NCBI GenBank assembly: GCA_944470555.2
Contig: OX104127.1
Coordinates: 91,970,708-92,034,707, forward strand
DNA: 64,000 nt
DNA from: Heterobilharzia americana
Lineage: Eukaryota > Platyhelminthes > Trematoda > Strigeidida > Schistosomatidae
Direction of reading: 5' to 3'
The translations under genes were made by a program, and so were the position numbers. Shown piece by piece: positions 21,124-33,400 of the stretch (positions are counted from its first letter, which is position 1; each line of letters starts with the position of its first letter). The notes under the pieces were generated by a model. The model did no database searches. It was not told the origin of the DNA and saw only the letters and a list, made by a program, of their open reading frames with translations.

Positions 21124-23745
21124 ACCTCGCCTGGTTAACTAGTTCACTAGGTACTAGCCGGTCCTAAGCCCGGATAAAGAGGGAAGGTTGGGCATAGGAC
21201 TAGCAACCCTACCCTGTAAAACCAATCAAATCGCTAAAGAAAGATTTAAGCATAGACAAAATACAAAACATAAAATCAAACTTATTCCTCTCTGGAATCG
21301 GAGAGACGAAACGATGCCGGTTGGTGAAAGCCTTCGGGAAGCCAGTCAGCCTATGTGCATTCTCTCGATGAAAGCGAAAGTAAGGATGGGGACATGGAAT
21401 ATCCATTTTTTATCAGTACTAGACAAGACCCCGGTAAGCGATATCAAAATTCGAATGGGCGACATGAATGCCAAACTGAGAGCGGAAAACACAGGAAGAG
21501 AACTAACCATGGGCCGAGAAGCGCTCGAAGAGGTGAAGAACGAGAATGGAGAACTGTTTGCAGAATTCTGTGCATTCAACGATTTGGTGGTTGGAGGCAG
21601 TGTGTTCAAGCACAAGGATATTCACAAAGCGAGCGAAATGGATTTGATTTCACCAGTTGGACACACTAAAAATCAAATCGACTTCATCTCAATCTCAAGA
21701 AAATGGGGATGGAGATGCAGCCTACTGGACAGAAGATCAAGAAAAAGGGGAAAAGATGTAGGTTCAGACCATTCACTGTCTAGTGCAAGGAACTTTCTAA
21801 ATCAAGTTGAAAGTTTTCATGGAAGTGGGTGATAGACCATAGTTCAAGTTCTACACCCGGAAAAGAAACTGAAGGACAAAACTATAAAGGACATATTCAC
21901 GTCAGCCATCAAGACAAAATAGGAGATATCGAGAAGCCTCCGTGAAGGATCGGGCGTGGAAAACATTCTCTGTAAGCTGTGTGGAAAGAAAACTGCATAA
22001 CTGTATTAGGAAGGAAGAATAAAGAAGTTAAGGAGTGGATCTCAATGGATATATGGAAGCTGATAGAGGAGACGAGGAGGGTGAAGCAGAAGATGAACCA
22101 ATGCAGGTAGGGATGAACAACGAGAAGAAGAACTGAGTGAAACGTATAGAACACTACACTGGCAAAGAAATGAAGAAGAGTGCGCGGAAAGACAAAATAC
22201 ATTTCTACGACAAATTGGCAAGTGAAACAAAAGAGGCTGCCGGTAAGACAGAATTGAGAACATTGCATCAAAAAACAAGGTTACTATCTCGAAGGGGAGA
22301 GATCAACACACATGAAACCAATAAAAGATGATGAGACCTAAGTCCTTGCTAGAACTGGTGTGGAATCATGCTCCTGTCCCTGTCACCTCAAACAAAATAT
22401 TAAGCTGCATCATCTTGGAGAGACTAACAAGTGCTTTCGATTCAAAATCACAACTGGAACAAGCTGGATTCAGGAAGCACAAATAATTTTCAAATGAAAT
22501 CGCAACACTACGCTACGCATCACCATACAATACAGCATAGAATGGCACTCAACTCAACTCTACCTCAACTTCATCAATTTCGAAAAGACCTTCAACAGCG
22601 TCGAACGAGACGTAATTTACCAGGCAACTGCTCCAACACTACGGTTTCAACGTCACAAACCTTTATCAACCCCTTCCAACAGCACCTATATACTGTATGT
22701 TAATACATGCCAAGTGATTCACAACACAACGGAAAGCTCAATGATGCCTCTGAGGTGGAAGTGAAGACAGGGTAAGACAAGATTGCCGCCTACTACCACC
22801 GATGATTCTCCTGACTGTGGTAGACTGGATCATGCAACAAACTGTGAGGAGTGGGAAGATGAGCATACGCTGGCTGGACCAATGAACACACCCTAGAAGA
22901 TTTGGATTTCGCCGATGATTTTTGTCTAATATCACGCAAACTCAAGGATTCACTGGCGAAAACCCACAAGTTAGCTGAAGAGGCAGCGAAGATGGGACTT
23001 CAATTGAACATAGAGAAGACAGAGATAATGAAGATACCCAACCAACGCCACCACCCTCAACAACAACGACAAGCATCAGTCATCATGTGAACAGGAGAAA
23101 CCTAAAGTGAGTATTCTCTCTCACGTACCCAGGCAAGGCAGCATCGTTTCAACTACAGGTGGCACAGGCACAGATGAGAACGTCAAAGCCAGCATCGGAA
23201 AGACAGCAAAACTGGCTTACCAGCATTAATGTGAAATCAGTGTGGAGAACAACTGCACTCAGCACAAAGCGTGAACAACATCCGGATTTTCAACACCAAC
23301 TTCAGTCAAGTCAGTGCTTCTATATGGCTCACAAACAAGGCGTGTCACGAAAAACATTTCCTACAAACTACAGACATGCCCCACCAACAGCTGCCACCTA
23401 CACTCGCTCCATACTGAAGATCAGATGGCCCGAATAACGAACAAGGAACAGTGGGAATGAACCAACCAAGAACCAATCGCTCAACAAATATGCAGAAGAA
23501 AGTGGAGATGGATTGGGCATGCACTGAGAAGACTATTTGGGGGCATTGTGTACCAGTCCAGGCCATCGAGTGTAACCCAGATTGGAAACGACGAGTTTGG
23601 TGTCGGAAGCGAGGGTGACATGGAGGAGATGGTGTGAGGAAGAGATGAAAGCTTGTGGGCAGTTGTGGAGCTAGGTTCAAAGAACTGCAGAGAACAGAGT
23701 GAAATGGAGGTGTGCTACTGAATGCCTATCTTCCACTAGGAGCCC
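21124..23745 (+). mobile_element. RTE copy with internal deletions, uninterrupted paralogue
   Basis: From a 5' leader (CTAGCCGGTCCTAAGCCCGG) it runs into an endonuclease with a deletion near 21405 that removes the part between GTWN and the LDKTPVSDIK block. The rest of the endonuclease follows (MGDMNAKLRAENTGREL, NQIDFISISRKW), then the linker. A second deletion at about 22335 jumps to RT. From 22350 to the end it is nearly identical to 12945-13281 plus 16490-17550, including DFADDFCLISRKLK. At about 22677 it carries the single-copy AACAGCACCTATATA target that is duplicated around the nested element. Not coding-competent. Confidence 0.9.
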
Positions 23746-24770
23746 ATGGGAAAAGGAATAATATCATCCCCTTATCCCACCACTTGTTTGGTATTTTGAT
23801 TGAATTGCAAACCTACATATTAATGTGGGGCCCTAGACGAATACTTGATTGAAAAGGAAATTCTTCTCTCTATCAGTTTCTTTTGCAGCCAAAGTATTTG
23901 ATTGGCATTCGATTTCATGCACTCTGGATAACAATCATCACTGCTGTTTACTGAGTGTTAATGTTGACACAGTCTTCAAAGAAAAATATTCACTTAGACT
24001 TTTCTTTTCATTACGCACCCTTAAAAATTACAAGAGGAAACTTTATTTTGTAGGTAATTGGTGAGTTAAGTGGACGGGTAAGTTACAAAATCTGCAATCA
24101 ACCATAACCTGATTGTTTCTTATTCTTAAGAATCCAGAAAATTGTCCTATCAATGAATAGTCGAATCCATCCAACAGTTTTGTTTACGGCTTTACAAATG
24201 TTTCGGTTAGTAATTTTACGAAACAAATTTATATATTCCGTCCTAATTGTCACATGATATGTACATCTGACCATTTTGTTACACGTAAACAGTTTACTAA
24301 CAACCACAAGACAAGGTCAAGGACATGTCTGGCTGGTGATTAGCAAGCCAAAATGGCTAATAAAGAAAAAACCGATTGCTCAGGTGAAGTCTTATAGAGG
24401 AAATTATCACCTACATGAGTGAGAACAAGTGAACGGTAAGAGATATATTACAGACAGCGGTCCCAATGATATAATGATCGATTCCTTTAACACACCAAGT
24501 AGAGGAAAGAAGATTGAGGAAGGCTGAATGGTATATATACCGACTGGTCACTGGACAGTAGTTCTGAGTTTTGACTGGATTCTTTCGGTCATTATGCACT
24601 TTGGTGGATAATAATTTACTGAGGCAGTCAGCATTAAGCCATGGACTTAGGTACGTCTAGCTGACTATTTCCAACCAGCACGAAAACTAGGTTCAGGGCC
24701 TCCTGCCAACTGTTGCCATATAACTGGATAATGTTTGTTTGCCGGTAGTATTATTGAATCCAATATTTAC
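23746..24770. other. A+T-rich non-coding stretch
   Basis: No recognised feature; only short open frames without motifs. Confidence 0.3.
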
Positions 24771-24800
24771 TATTAAAACATCATTCATTGGGGTGTAAGT

Positions 24801-24850
24801 ACACTTGGCTGACGAGTCCAAAACAGGATAAAACGCACGTCCTGAATTCT
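24801..24850 (+). ncRNA. Hammerhead ribozyme, upstream copy, probably inactive
   Basis: Core CTGACGA and cleavage GTC/CTGAATT are present, but the second core element reads ATAAAAC where ACGAAAC is expected, so the conserved G is lost. Stem I also has a mismatch. Confidence 0.7.
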
Positions 24851-25118
24851 TCTGCCAGCCGCAACCAAATAAATTACCACAGTTGACATTCAGGCTATAT
24901 CGAGGCATCCGTATAGGAGCCCATACCCCAATAGAGGTCGAACGGTTCAATTTAATGAAACAATGGAGAATCACAAGTGAATAGTAATAACTAATACTTG
25001 TTGTACAACAAGTGGCTATCGTACCCCCGTGTCATAGTGAATAACGCTTTGGCGTTTGAGGTGATGGGTACGAGGTCCGAGTCTCAGTGGGAACAACACC
25101 ACTCACTGAGGTGTAGGT

Positions 25119-25170
25119 ACATCTAGCTGACGAGTCCGAAATAGGACGAAACGCGCGTCCTGGATTCTTC
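25119..25170 (+). ncRNA. Hammerhead ribozyme with intact core
   Basis: The core CTGACGA (25126-25132) fits the consensus CTGANGA, with its variable seventh base C. Stem II is GTCC/GGAC closed by GAAATA. GAAAC follows at 25148. The cleavage triplet GTC (25157-25159) is followed by CTGGAT, which pairs with ATCTAG at 25121-25126 to form stem I. All residues known to be essential in hammerheads are present, so self-cleavage between 25159 and 25160 is predicted. Confidence 0.82.
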
Positions 25171-25689
25171 TGCTAGCCACTACCAAATAACTTTCTAAAA
25201 TATGTCTAGTTTATCAAAAATAAACTGAGGCATTTGATTACAAACCATTTCATTATGACAAGTTGCTTTGAATAAATGCCTACTTGAAAGGATAGTGTCA
25301 AATGTTCACAGATCAAAACTAAGTACAGTTAGTAGTAAATTTTCAAAAAGAATTTTTCACAACTCTCATTCAGTACAGTTGCTTTAATGTATATAATCAT
25401 CTGTAAAAACTAAAGTAAGCTTAGAGTTATGTTTTGAAACTTTTCACTGGTACATATATTGAACCATGTGTATAGAAAAATCATAGAGAGCTCTTCAGTT
25501 GAAATACTCTTACTTCAACTGCCTCATGAAATCAATAAGACTGATGACACAGTTCTTCAGCAAGTTGATTAAATCTTATTGTTTTCAATTTTGAAAGCTA
25601 TACCTCTTGCAATTTCAAAAAGAAATGACCGTCGTGTGCTGAAGTCTACTTCTTGTGACTACTAATCATTTATGTGAGTAGTTCACAAA

Positions 25690-26085
25690 TACATGTTAGT
25701 TGGTATTGGCGGAAACGGCGGGAAGCCATGAACCTATGTTTCGTGCATGTTGGCACTCATCAGCAAGACATATTTGCTGTCTCGACGGGAACCTATGTTA
25801 TGCTTGAGATCAGAAACCGTGCCGCTCAATGACAACGTCGCTGACTAATACAATAGGTGATGCAGGTTCGAATCTCAGGCGGGATATCAATTCCGTCTAG
25901 GGTGTAGACACGCCTTATTGACGAGTACCGACAAGCAAGAAATAACATCTACCAAATGTGCAGCACAATGCTTGATGATCACAATGCAATTGTATCCGAC
26001 AGAATTTGGTCTGCACTCAGGACTAGACAACATGAAATCGGCTGCTCCCCAGTGACCAGCCAATGTGTGGTTCAGAACTACTAAT
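25690..26085 (+). repeat. tRNA-like dispersed repeat, family R1
   Basis: B-box-like AGGTTCGAATCTCAGGCGGG near 25865, followed by GATATCA, and the block TTTGGTCTGCACTCAGGACT then CTAGACAACATGAAATCGGC (reverse orientation of TTGTCTAG in other copies). Opposite-orientation parts suggest a rearranged or head-to-head unit. Confidence 0.55.
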
Positions 26086-26473
26086 ATTAGTCAGCAACGC
26101 ATTTCATACAATAATTTTTTCTGGAACATCGAATATCCAAACATGATTTCCAAAAGGTTATAGCAGACATTTAGAAGCTTTTGTCCTAGATCGAATAAAC
26201 AGGAATCCATTTATCTCCCAAAACCGCAGTTGGAGGCAAATTTAACAGGCTTTATTCTATGGTGAATTCAAACTGAAACTCCTGGAAAATTAGGTGATAA
26301 CGTATCACACAGAAGAAGCAGAAACAATCTATTCTAACCCTATTTGAATTCATTATCTCAATATATCACACAGTAAGATAGAATTGTTTGTTGGAAAACG
26401 TTGTAAATGTACCTTATTGTCCATGTTTATACCAAGGTAAAACCTTGATTTATTACATGCTTCCAGCAGTTCT

Positions 26474-26520
26474 AATCTGTGTCACCCACCCACCCAACGG
26501 GGTGGTGAGTGACACAGATT
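26474..26520. repeat. Near-perfect 47-nt hairpin
   Basis: AATCTGTGTCAC (26474-26485) is exactly complementary to GTGACACAGATT (26509-26520). The loop can extend the stem through CACCC/GGGTG. It abuts the RTE 3' fragment that starts at 26521. No family assignment. Confidence 0.75.
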
Positions 26521-26605
26521 GCAGAGAACAGAGTGGTATGGAGACTTGCTTCTGAAGCCCTATGTTCCACTAGGAACCCAAGGGAAAAATAATAATAATA
26601 ATATT
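26521..26605 (+). mobile_element. Short RTE 3' terminal fragment
   Basis: Matches the last 85 bp of the RTE family (GCAGAGAACAGAGTGG through TATGTTCCACTAGGAACCC) with a (TAA)n-like tail from about 26590. An extreme 5' truncation. Confidence 0.8.
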
Positions 26606-28089
26606 GTAGGAACTTATATTTGTTTTGATACAGCAATAAAGAAGCTTAAGTCAAACTTGTTCAGTCGTCAACATGGAAAAAAAATCACTTTAGCTGATAT
26701 TGTGATCTGCTGAAGCAGATATTTTTCATTCTTACTCAAACATCTTGAAGACAGATATTTCCAGAAAACCTTTATAACGGTGAATAAATAATCATCAGTT
26801 TTCGCACCAGAGGAAATTTCAGTCTACCATTTATTTAGTTACAAGAGGTCAAAAACTGAAAATGAAGTTGGCTTCCTTGAAATTCTGTGAACATAAAATG
26901 CATATTATAACAGGCTTGAGATGTTGATTTTAAGCGAATTAGTTTTATGTTTTTGTAGTTGGATATCGTTTCAAGCTTCACTTTTCAAAGCATTATCTTG
27001 AAACATACAGGCTATACAAGTAAAAGCAGTTATAAGAAGTGGAAACTTTCATCGTTAACAACTGTTAAACAGTAAGCTTGAAAAGTTGTAATCCTTAGGA
27101 AACACTATCGACTCTTTTAAATAATCCACTTGCATGAATACGTAACAAGTACTATACGATATCAGGTTTGAAGGGAAGTCTAAAGTTATAAAAAGTAATC
27201 TTGAACCTGAACCCAATGTATAAATATCAGGGTAGCTCTTAGACTTCTTAGATTAGACTAATACAGAAAGCAATCTCTTCTTTGAGAAGATCCTGGTTAT
27301 CCTTGAGTGAGGGTGAATCTAAACTCCTGCAAAAAGAAAGCTGTTACTAAGATGGTAAATGTTTCATAAAACTAATGTTATTGATCTGGTTTCATTGAAT
27401 TATGATAAGTTTTTACTGGCTATAAGGCGCGTAAAAAGCACGTTAAAATTTAATGTCATAACTAGACAAATCAGTTAACGTTTAACAAATGCTTGAAATC
27501 TTGAAATTACGAATGATAAGAAATGAAACAGAATAAAAAAATACCTGTACTTCCAACCTCTGATAGCCCTACATTTAATGTTTCAAATGTGAACGCTGGC
27601 TTGCGTCTACTCAGGACATAAAAACTTTAAAGGTTTATAAGACACATTTTTTAACCGAATTTAGCGTGTAGAATGAACGATTGTAATCATCTTAATGGCT
27701 GTGACTGTAAAAACTATCTCAAACTTCGCTATACGGTTGCACTCATGAGTTCAGTTAGAAACATAGTATTGCTCAAGTAAGAACAACGGTGAATTATGGG
27801 GTGTAAGAGGCTGACAGTTGAGTCTTTGTATATCTATTCAACACTGGTTATGCACAACAATAAAGACTCAGTATCTGCTACAAATATTTGGAAAATTCTG
27901 CTGCTTATATCACAGGGAAAGAGAATGAATTAAAGCCATATCAACCATGCTTCGAAATGTAAATATTATTCTTTCATTGTGTGATGCATGTAATAAGTCG
28001 ACTGGAATGAAGTTATATCCTACCAAAATCGCCAGGTCTTATCGCACATTATGACAGACATATTAACAGACAGTCTAAAATTTACTCCT
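26606..28089. other. A+T-rich non-coding stretch
   Basis: I see no gene or known repeat in this 1.5 kb. Confidence 0.35.
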
Positions 28090-28485
28090 AATTGTATTAT
28101 CCCGTCGTTGATAGAACCCAAGTGATCGGTCTCCATTGGCATATGGGCTCCTGTTTATATGCCTCGATATTGCCTGTGCTTCAGTTTTATATTCATGATG
28201 GCTAGTGGCTAGCAGTGGGATTCAAAACGTACATCTAGTACTGTTTGGGTATCGTCAGATGGATGTATATGCCTTCCAGCAAGCGATACTGTTCTACTGA
28301 GACTCGAACCAGGACCCAATCGGTTCAAATGCCAGAGTGCTATCTACTAGGCTACCAAGTTATGACTGACACTTCTTGTACATTTTTATATATTGTTATT
28401 CCGTCACTAACTGGCATATGAGCTTCTGCGCGGGTGCCTCAATATCGATCATGTTTCAGCTTTATATGAATGCACAACATCGCTC
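28090..28485 (-). repeat. Minus-strand Sm-alpha-like dimer
   Basis: On the minus strand: the post-ribozyme segment of one unit (28480-28385, with TGAGGCACCCGCGCAGAAGC), then a unit with an A-box-like TAGCCTAGTAGATAGCACTC, a B-box-like CTGGTTCGAGTCTC, a decayed hammerhead at 28268-28218 and its own post-ribozyme segment (ATCGAGGCATATAAACAGGA). The head-to-tail order is the same as at 24.8-25.2 kb. Confidence 0.72.
28218..28268 (-). ncRNA. Decayed hammerhead ribozyme
   Basis: The minus strand retains CTGACGA, but stem II, GAAA and the cleavage triplet are replaced by unrelated bases (GATGTACGTTTTGAATC). Inactive. Confidence 0.55.
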
Positions 28486-28589
28486 ACTGGAAGACAGGTA
28501 ATCCTTCAATATAAAGTCGACCCGTGACAAATGTTCTGAGTGGCATCGAAAAAGTAGGTTTTGAGAAAGTAGATATGTTTTTTGGCTCC

Positions 28590-28700
28590 AGATAGGGGTG
28601 ATAACTGTTTGGTGTTCTCCGAGTCCTTGGACTTCTTTTCGGGAGTTTTGTCATCAAGCTAGTCAACTTCATCGGCATTTACTTCATATGGAGTTCATTT
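28590..28700 (-). repeat. Protein-like repeat relic, copy 1
   Basis: The minus strand reads YEVNADEVD, a stop, then DDKTPEKKSKDSENTKQLS. A related segment lies at 31555-31690 (YEISADKIAKFGTEI...NTKQLS). Two similar stretches in one window point to an unidentified dispersed element. Confidence 0.4.
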
Positions 28701-29084
28701 TTTAATCCAACGTGAAACAGTTTATGCATCTCACTATTAATCGATAGGGCAATGTGGTCTAAGTACCGATAACGCTTCGAGTAACGTATCCAGTAGAAGT
28801 GAAGATCAAGAATTAGTGGATTCGTAAGACGTAAATTGAGGTCCGACAAATTGAACTATAGATTATGAAAAGTAAAAATCAACTAAAATAAAGTAGACAT
28901 CTAATATGCTGATCTCAATATAATGATGGTAATAATAAATGGAAACTGATAATGTCACTCGGGAATTCCTTATTTGAAATGAAAAAAACATTCTAAAACA
29001 ACAGAGACTACTAAAATCCAAATTTACTCATGCCAAAAACAGTATCATTTGAACATGATTGTAAGTGCTCGTGAGTTCATCATT

Positions 29085-29490
29085 ATTAATATTATTATTA
29101 TTTGTCCCTTGAGTTCCTAGTGGAACACACAGCTTCAGTAGCACGTCTCCATTCCACTGTCTACTCTCAACCCTTTGGAACCTCGCTCCACCACTGCCCA
29201 CAAGCTCTCATTTCTTCCTCATATGATCTCCTACATGTCACCCTCGCCTCGGACCCCCAACTTGCAGTTTCCCATCTAGGTTCCACTCAACGACCTGGCC
29301 TGACCTGACGCGTGATGTTCCCGAATGGTCATCTCAGTGCATGCCCAATCCATCTCCACTTCCTTCTGCATATTTGTTGAGTGATAGGCTCTTGGTTGGT
29401 TCGTTGCCAGCCAGAGTGAGTTCCCTGTTGCTTATTCTTTCTGGCAATCCATCTGAGCTTCAGTATCCAGCCAGCGTAGGCAGTTGTTGA
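29085..29490 (-). mobile_element. 5'-truncated RTE 3' end
   Basis: Minus-strand copy of the last 390 bp of the RTE. The (TAA)n tail lies at 29088-29103; next comes the complement of the CCACTAGGAACTCAAGGG end, then the C-terminal coding region up to about 29487. Diverged, with stops. Confidence 0.8.
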
Positions 29491-29554
29491 TATTCATACT
29501 AAGCAGTTTGCTGAAACACACTTCACCGATTCAAAACTATTTTATTCCTCTTTC

Positions 29555-30420
29555 TCTGCTTCAATCAGTAGTAAATACGATCTAGTTCACTTACGTAGTA
29601 GAAAATGAACAAAGAGAATAACCTCTGTTGGACTGCAGAATAAAACGAAGGAGAGATGGTGGTTTTGACACTACCGTCTACAGAAAAGCTACACCTTCCA
29701 ACAGGTGTCTAGACTTCAGGTCATTTCATTCAGTGTCAGTTTAAGCGGGTTTAGTCAAATGTCTGAGGTCTAGAGTTAAAAAACTGACTAGTCAGTGCAA
29801 CGACCTAAATAATGGAATTTGAACGACTAAAAGAAGCATTGATAAAATGTAATTATCCTCCATGTTTTATTAAGAAATTCGCAGGAAAATATATGAAACA
29901 AAATGAAAATCCTACGACAGCAGGAGTAGAAATGAGTTTACAGCCTCTGTTGTGTCACCCCATAAGGAAAGTACATCAAGAACTGTACGTGAGATTCTCA
30001 ATAACGCTGGAATTAGGGTGTTATTTAGATCTAAAAACTCACTCAGAGATAAGGTTTGTCGTTTGGCTCAAGGATCCGACAGATCCAATTAAGCGAAGTA
30101 ATCTGATCTATCAAATTCTACGTAATGACTGTGAAGTCAAGTTTATAAGTCAGACTAGCTGGTCAGCGTCAGTTAGATAAGCGAAACAGGAATTAGGCTA
30201 AATGTAGAATGACAGACCCAAACAAGACCAGTAATCTTGAAGAACGTTTGGTTATTGCATTGAATGCATTGATACACAACCGCACAATAAAATGGGTGGG
30301 ATAAAACCATTGTACTTGCGTCCAATATAGTTAGATGAAGAGAGAGACTGATTACTGATTCTTTGTTCATCGAATCAACCAACACCAGACACATGTAATA
30401 GAAATGACGCAACATCTATA
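29555..30420 (+). pseudogene. Penelope-like element relic (RT end plus GIY-YIG)
   Basis: One frame reads FTYVVENEQRE, stop, PLLDC, then GGFDTTVYRKATPSNRCLDF and RSFHSVSV, stop, AGLVKCLRSRVKKL. These are the end of a PLE reverse transcriptase (compare FLDV...VYRKPTST in the copy at 9.6-10.0 kb). A second frame, open at 29812-30180, has NYPPCFIKKFAGK, then IYQILRNDCEVKFISQTSWS, resembling the start of the GIY-YIG endonuclease, and FFVHRINQ further on. Stops and a frameshift near 29815 and 30180 inactivate it. It belongs to a PLE subfamily different from 9.2-10.0 kb. Confidence 0.72.
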
Positions 30421-33400
30421 TTAGAGATATGGAAACTGTTACTACCAACAGAAACAAAAAGAATATGAGGTGACATAACTATAAAAATCAAATGTTGAAA
30501 GTAGTGTGATTACATTGATATGATTATGAGCAATAATTTATATGTGGAACGTCATCAAGTATCACTGTGGGCTATGTATCAGATAAACAAATCTTATATG
30601 GATTTACATTCCACCACAGTGCTCAAGTTTCACATTTATAGTTTAATTCGTGCAATATTCTTCTAATATTTAAAATTTCCAGATACCTTTTTATAGCATC
30701 CATAATAAGCTGATTGCTAGTGTCCAACCAACAATGAAAGCAGAGTTCTAATTAGTGAACTGTTTGTATTTCGCAGGGGGGAAAATACAGATACTCAAGT
30801 TTTCTTCTAAACTATCATCTTTTCTACATCTATACCGGTTTTCATGGGATAAATAATTAAATAATCTGTTTTTTTTCAAACAGCAAACTGAAACATATTT
30901 TCTACTTAAGAAATGAAATGATAGTAATGCTCCTCTTCACAACGTCTCACTTTTTAAGTGTGTTGTTTTTTGCAAATATCTCATCATCTCACATCTCAAT
31001 GAAAAGGAAAAAAACTGAATAAATTCGCCTGATAAATCTCTCTGCCCTTCATAAGGCTACATTTTTCTGCTGGCTTATAGACAGTATTACTGAGTGTTAC
31101 GTTTCCATAGGAAAGAAATTTTATCCCGCTCTGAAGAAAACTTCATTTCGAAAAAAATGGTCATCTAATATGCCTGTATAGTCGGTTATTATCCACATAG
31201 TTCATAAAAGTGTTTGCATTTTTATTCAACATGAAACCAAAGGGTATACATATGGATGTTTATAATTATCACAGGAGGTTTTCATATTCACCTGTCAATC
31301 AGGATATTGCACAAATCTAAGTTATGGTGAACACTAGCCACAACTCCGGTTTACTGAAGTTATTAAAGGATAGGTACCGCGTTAGGTGCCTTCAATGACT
31401 TTGTTATTACAGAGAACTATATATGCATTTCGATCCCATTGTCAGTATACTCTATAGCATGAAATTCAATATTCAGCTGAATCAATAAGCTTACATAGTC
31501 TAGAGAGAGTCCTATGCCTTAGAAATGAATTCACTTAACATTAGAGAAGAATTACAGCTGACGATGGAAATGATAACTGCTTGGTGTTCCTCAAGCTATG
31601 ACGTTTGTTCTTGGCTATTTCAGTGCCAAATTTGGCGATTTTATCAGCACTAATTTCATAAAGTGAATTATTTTCAGTTTGCAAGCAACAGTTGGTAAAC
31701 ATCCTTCATAAACATTCATTAAATTTGACCTCATGAAGTAATTACTGATGCAGTCAGCTAGCTTAGTAATGGAAAGCCTAAGACTAAACCTGAAAGCTCG
31801 AAGAACGCTAAACAGTTATTAAACAACTATGTAATATTATTATATATTGATTCCTTGCAGTTTCACTTCAGTTCATATAAGCGAGTTGATTTCAAGTTTA
31901 GAATACACTAAACTTATAGAAGACTGATGATAGTTTAAAGTTGACTGAAATGTGTACAATGAGTAGGTTAAGCCAAATATTTCCTCATTTCCGTTAGGTA
32001 TATAAAACTCTAATGAACATTTTGAGTCCACAACAACTGCATCAAATACACAAACGAATAGAAGGTAGTCAGAATGAAAACGGTTATATTTTATTTCTTT
32101 AGAAAACCGCTGTAATAGAGGAAGAAATTAGGCATTTTAGTTATTCTACATAATTTGTCGGTAGACAACAGAATCAGACAGGGATCTGTAACCTCAGGTG
32201 GATAAGGCAGCAAGAAAGTCGAACAGAGATATTTTCCAAATATTGGCCACTTGCATCCAAATATCCAAACTGGTGATCTGCACGTTTATTTTTGACTTGC
32301 TAAGTATATCCCAACATGTTGGTAGTTAATTATTGGCATTTAGACCGAAAACATATCAAGCAGTCATGAATAACCAAGAATATAGCCGTAAGTTCGATAG
32401 TTAAGTTACCTCTGTATATAAGCTTCGAAGATACAAAAATATTAGATATGAAAGCTAATTTAAAACTTAGTGGGTACAGATATAGAAAAATTTGTTAAAC
32501 TGCTGTTTATTTAACCCATGGTATATTATCACAGTGAAATGAATTACTGGAAACATCTATCATTAATACATGAACATCAGTTAATATAGGAGTAAAGTGT
32601 ATGAACTGTAGTAAACTGCAATTAGTTTATAACTGTCAGCAGACATGTCTCACAGGTCAGTTAGAAGACTGAAGGATCAGCATTTGATAATAGTCTGTTT
32701 GAATTCTATAATATCTCAGACCTTTATTTTAGCTACAACCATCACCCTCGATCAGAAATACCAGTCACCGAACTATGACTCACTTGGATAGTCCCAATAG
32801 TAATTCCCTTTCTAAAATCATCTCGGTTCGGATTGCGATGATAAGCAGTGACTGAGTAGTTAATGGGATCAAAATAAACGGAAAGTTACATATTATGCGA
32901 TCAAATTACGTCCAGACAAACTTTGTATGATTGAAGTGAGGTTGAATTGCGATCAGTAATTAACTGACGTAGCTTAGCTAGTCAGGTGCTTGACCGTTCA
33001 ATGAAGGCTGCCGTTTAAAATCCCCACTACTACCTATGCTTTCATTTCACTAACAATAACCACCTCTTATATGTGGAATCCATTCTATAAATTACCAATC
33101 TAGAAGAAAATAGACTACTAGCTATATTCCATATATTGTTACTCAGTAACCGTATGCATATTTCAAAACCACGATATAAACCAGCCGAATAATGTTGGCG
33201 CTGCTTGACCTGAGATAGATGGAAAGGATTTTAAACCTGTGACCAAAATATCAGGCTACAGTTCAACGATGTGAGGTCTAATAATGAAGAAAGTCAATTG
33301 AAACTTAATGACATACCTTAACCTGAAATCCGATCTATGAACATGACTTCTGTCAAATAAAGATGTAAATAACCGAAGTGTTAAAGAACTAAGTGTATCT

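Larger units (their letters stand above)
24775..25195 (+). repeat. Tandem dimer of Sm-alpha-like ribozyme repeat
   Basis: Two hammerheads in the same orientation lie about 319 bp apart (cleavage positions near 24840 and 25159). Between them are, in order, the post-ribozyme segment (GAGGCATCCGTATAGGAGCC), a spacer, ACAAGTGGCTATC with an A-box-like TAGTGAATAACGC and a B-box-like GGTCCGAGTCTC, and GAACAACACCACTCACTGAG. This is one full unit preceded by the end of another. Head-to-tail dimers fit what is known of these repeats, where the ribozyme cuts multimeric RNA into monomers. Confidence 0.78.
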
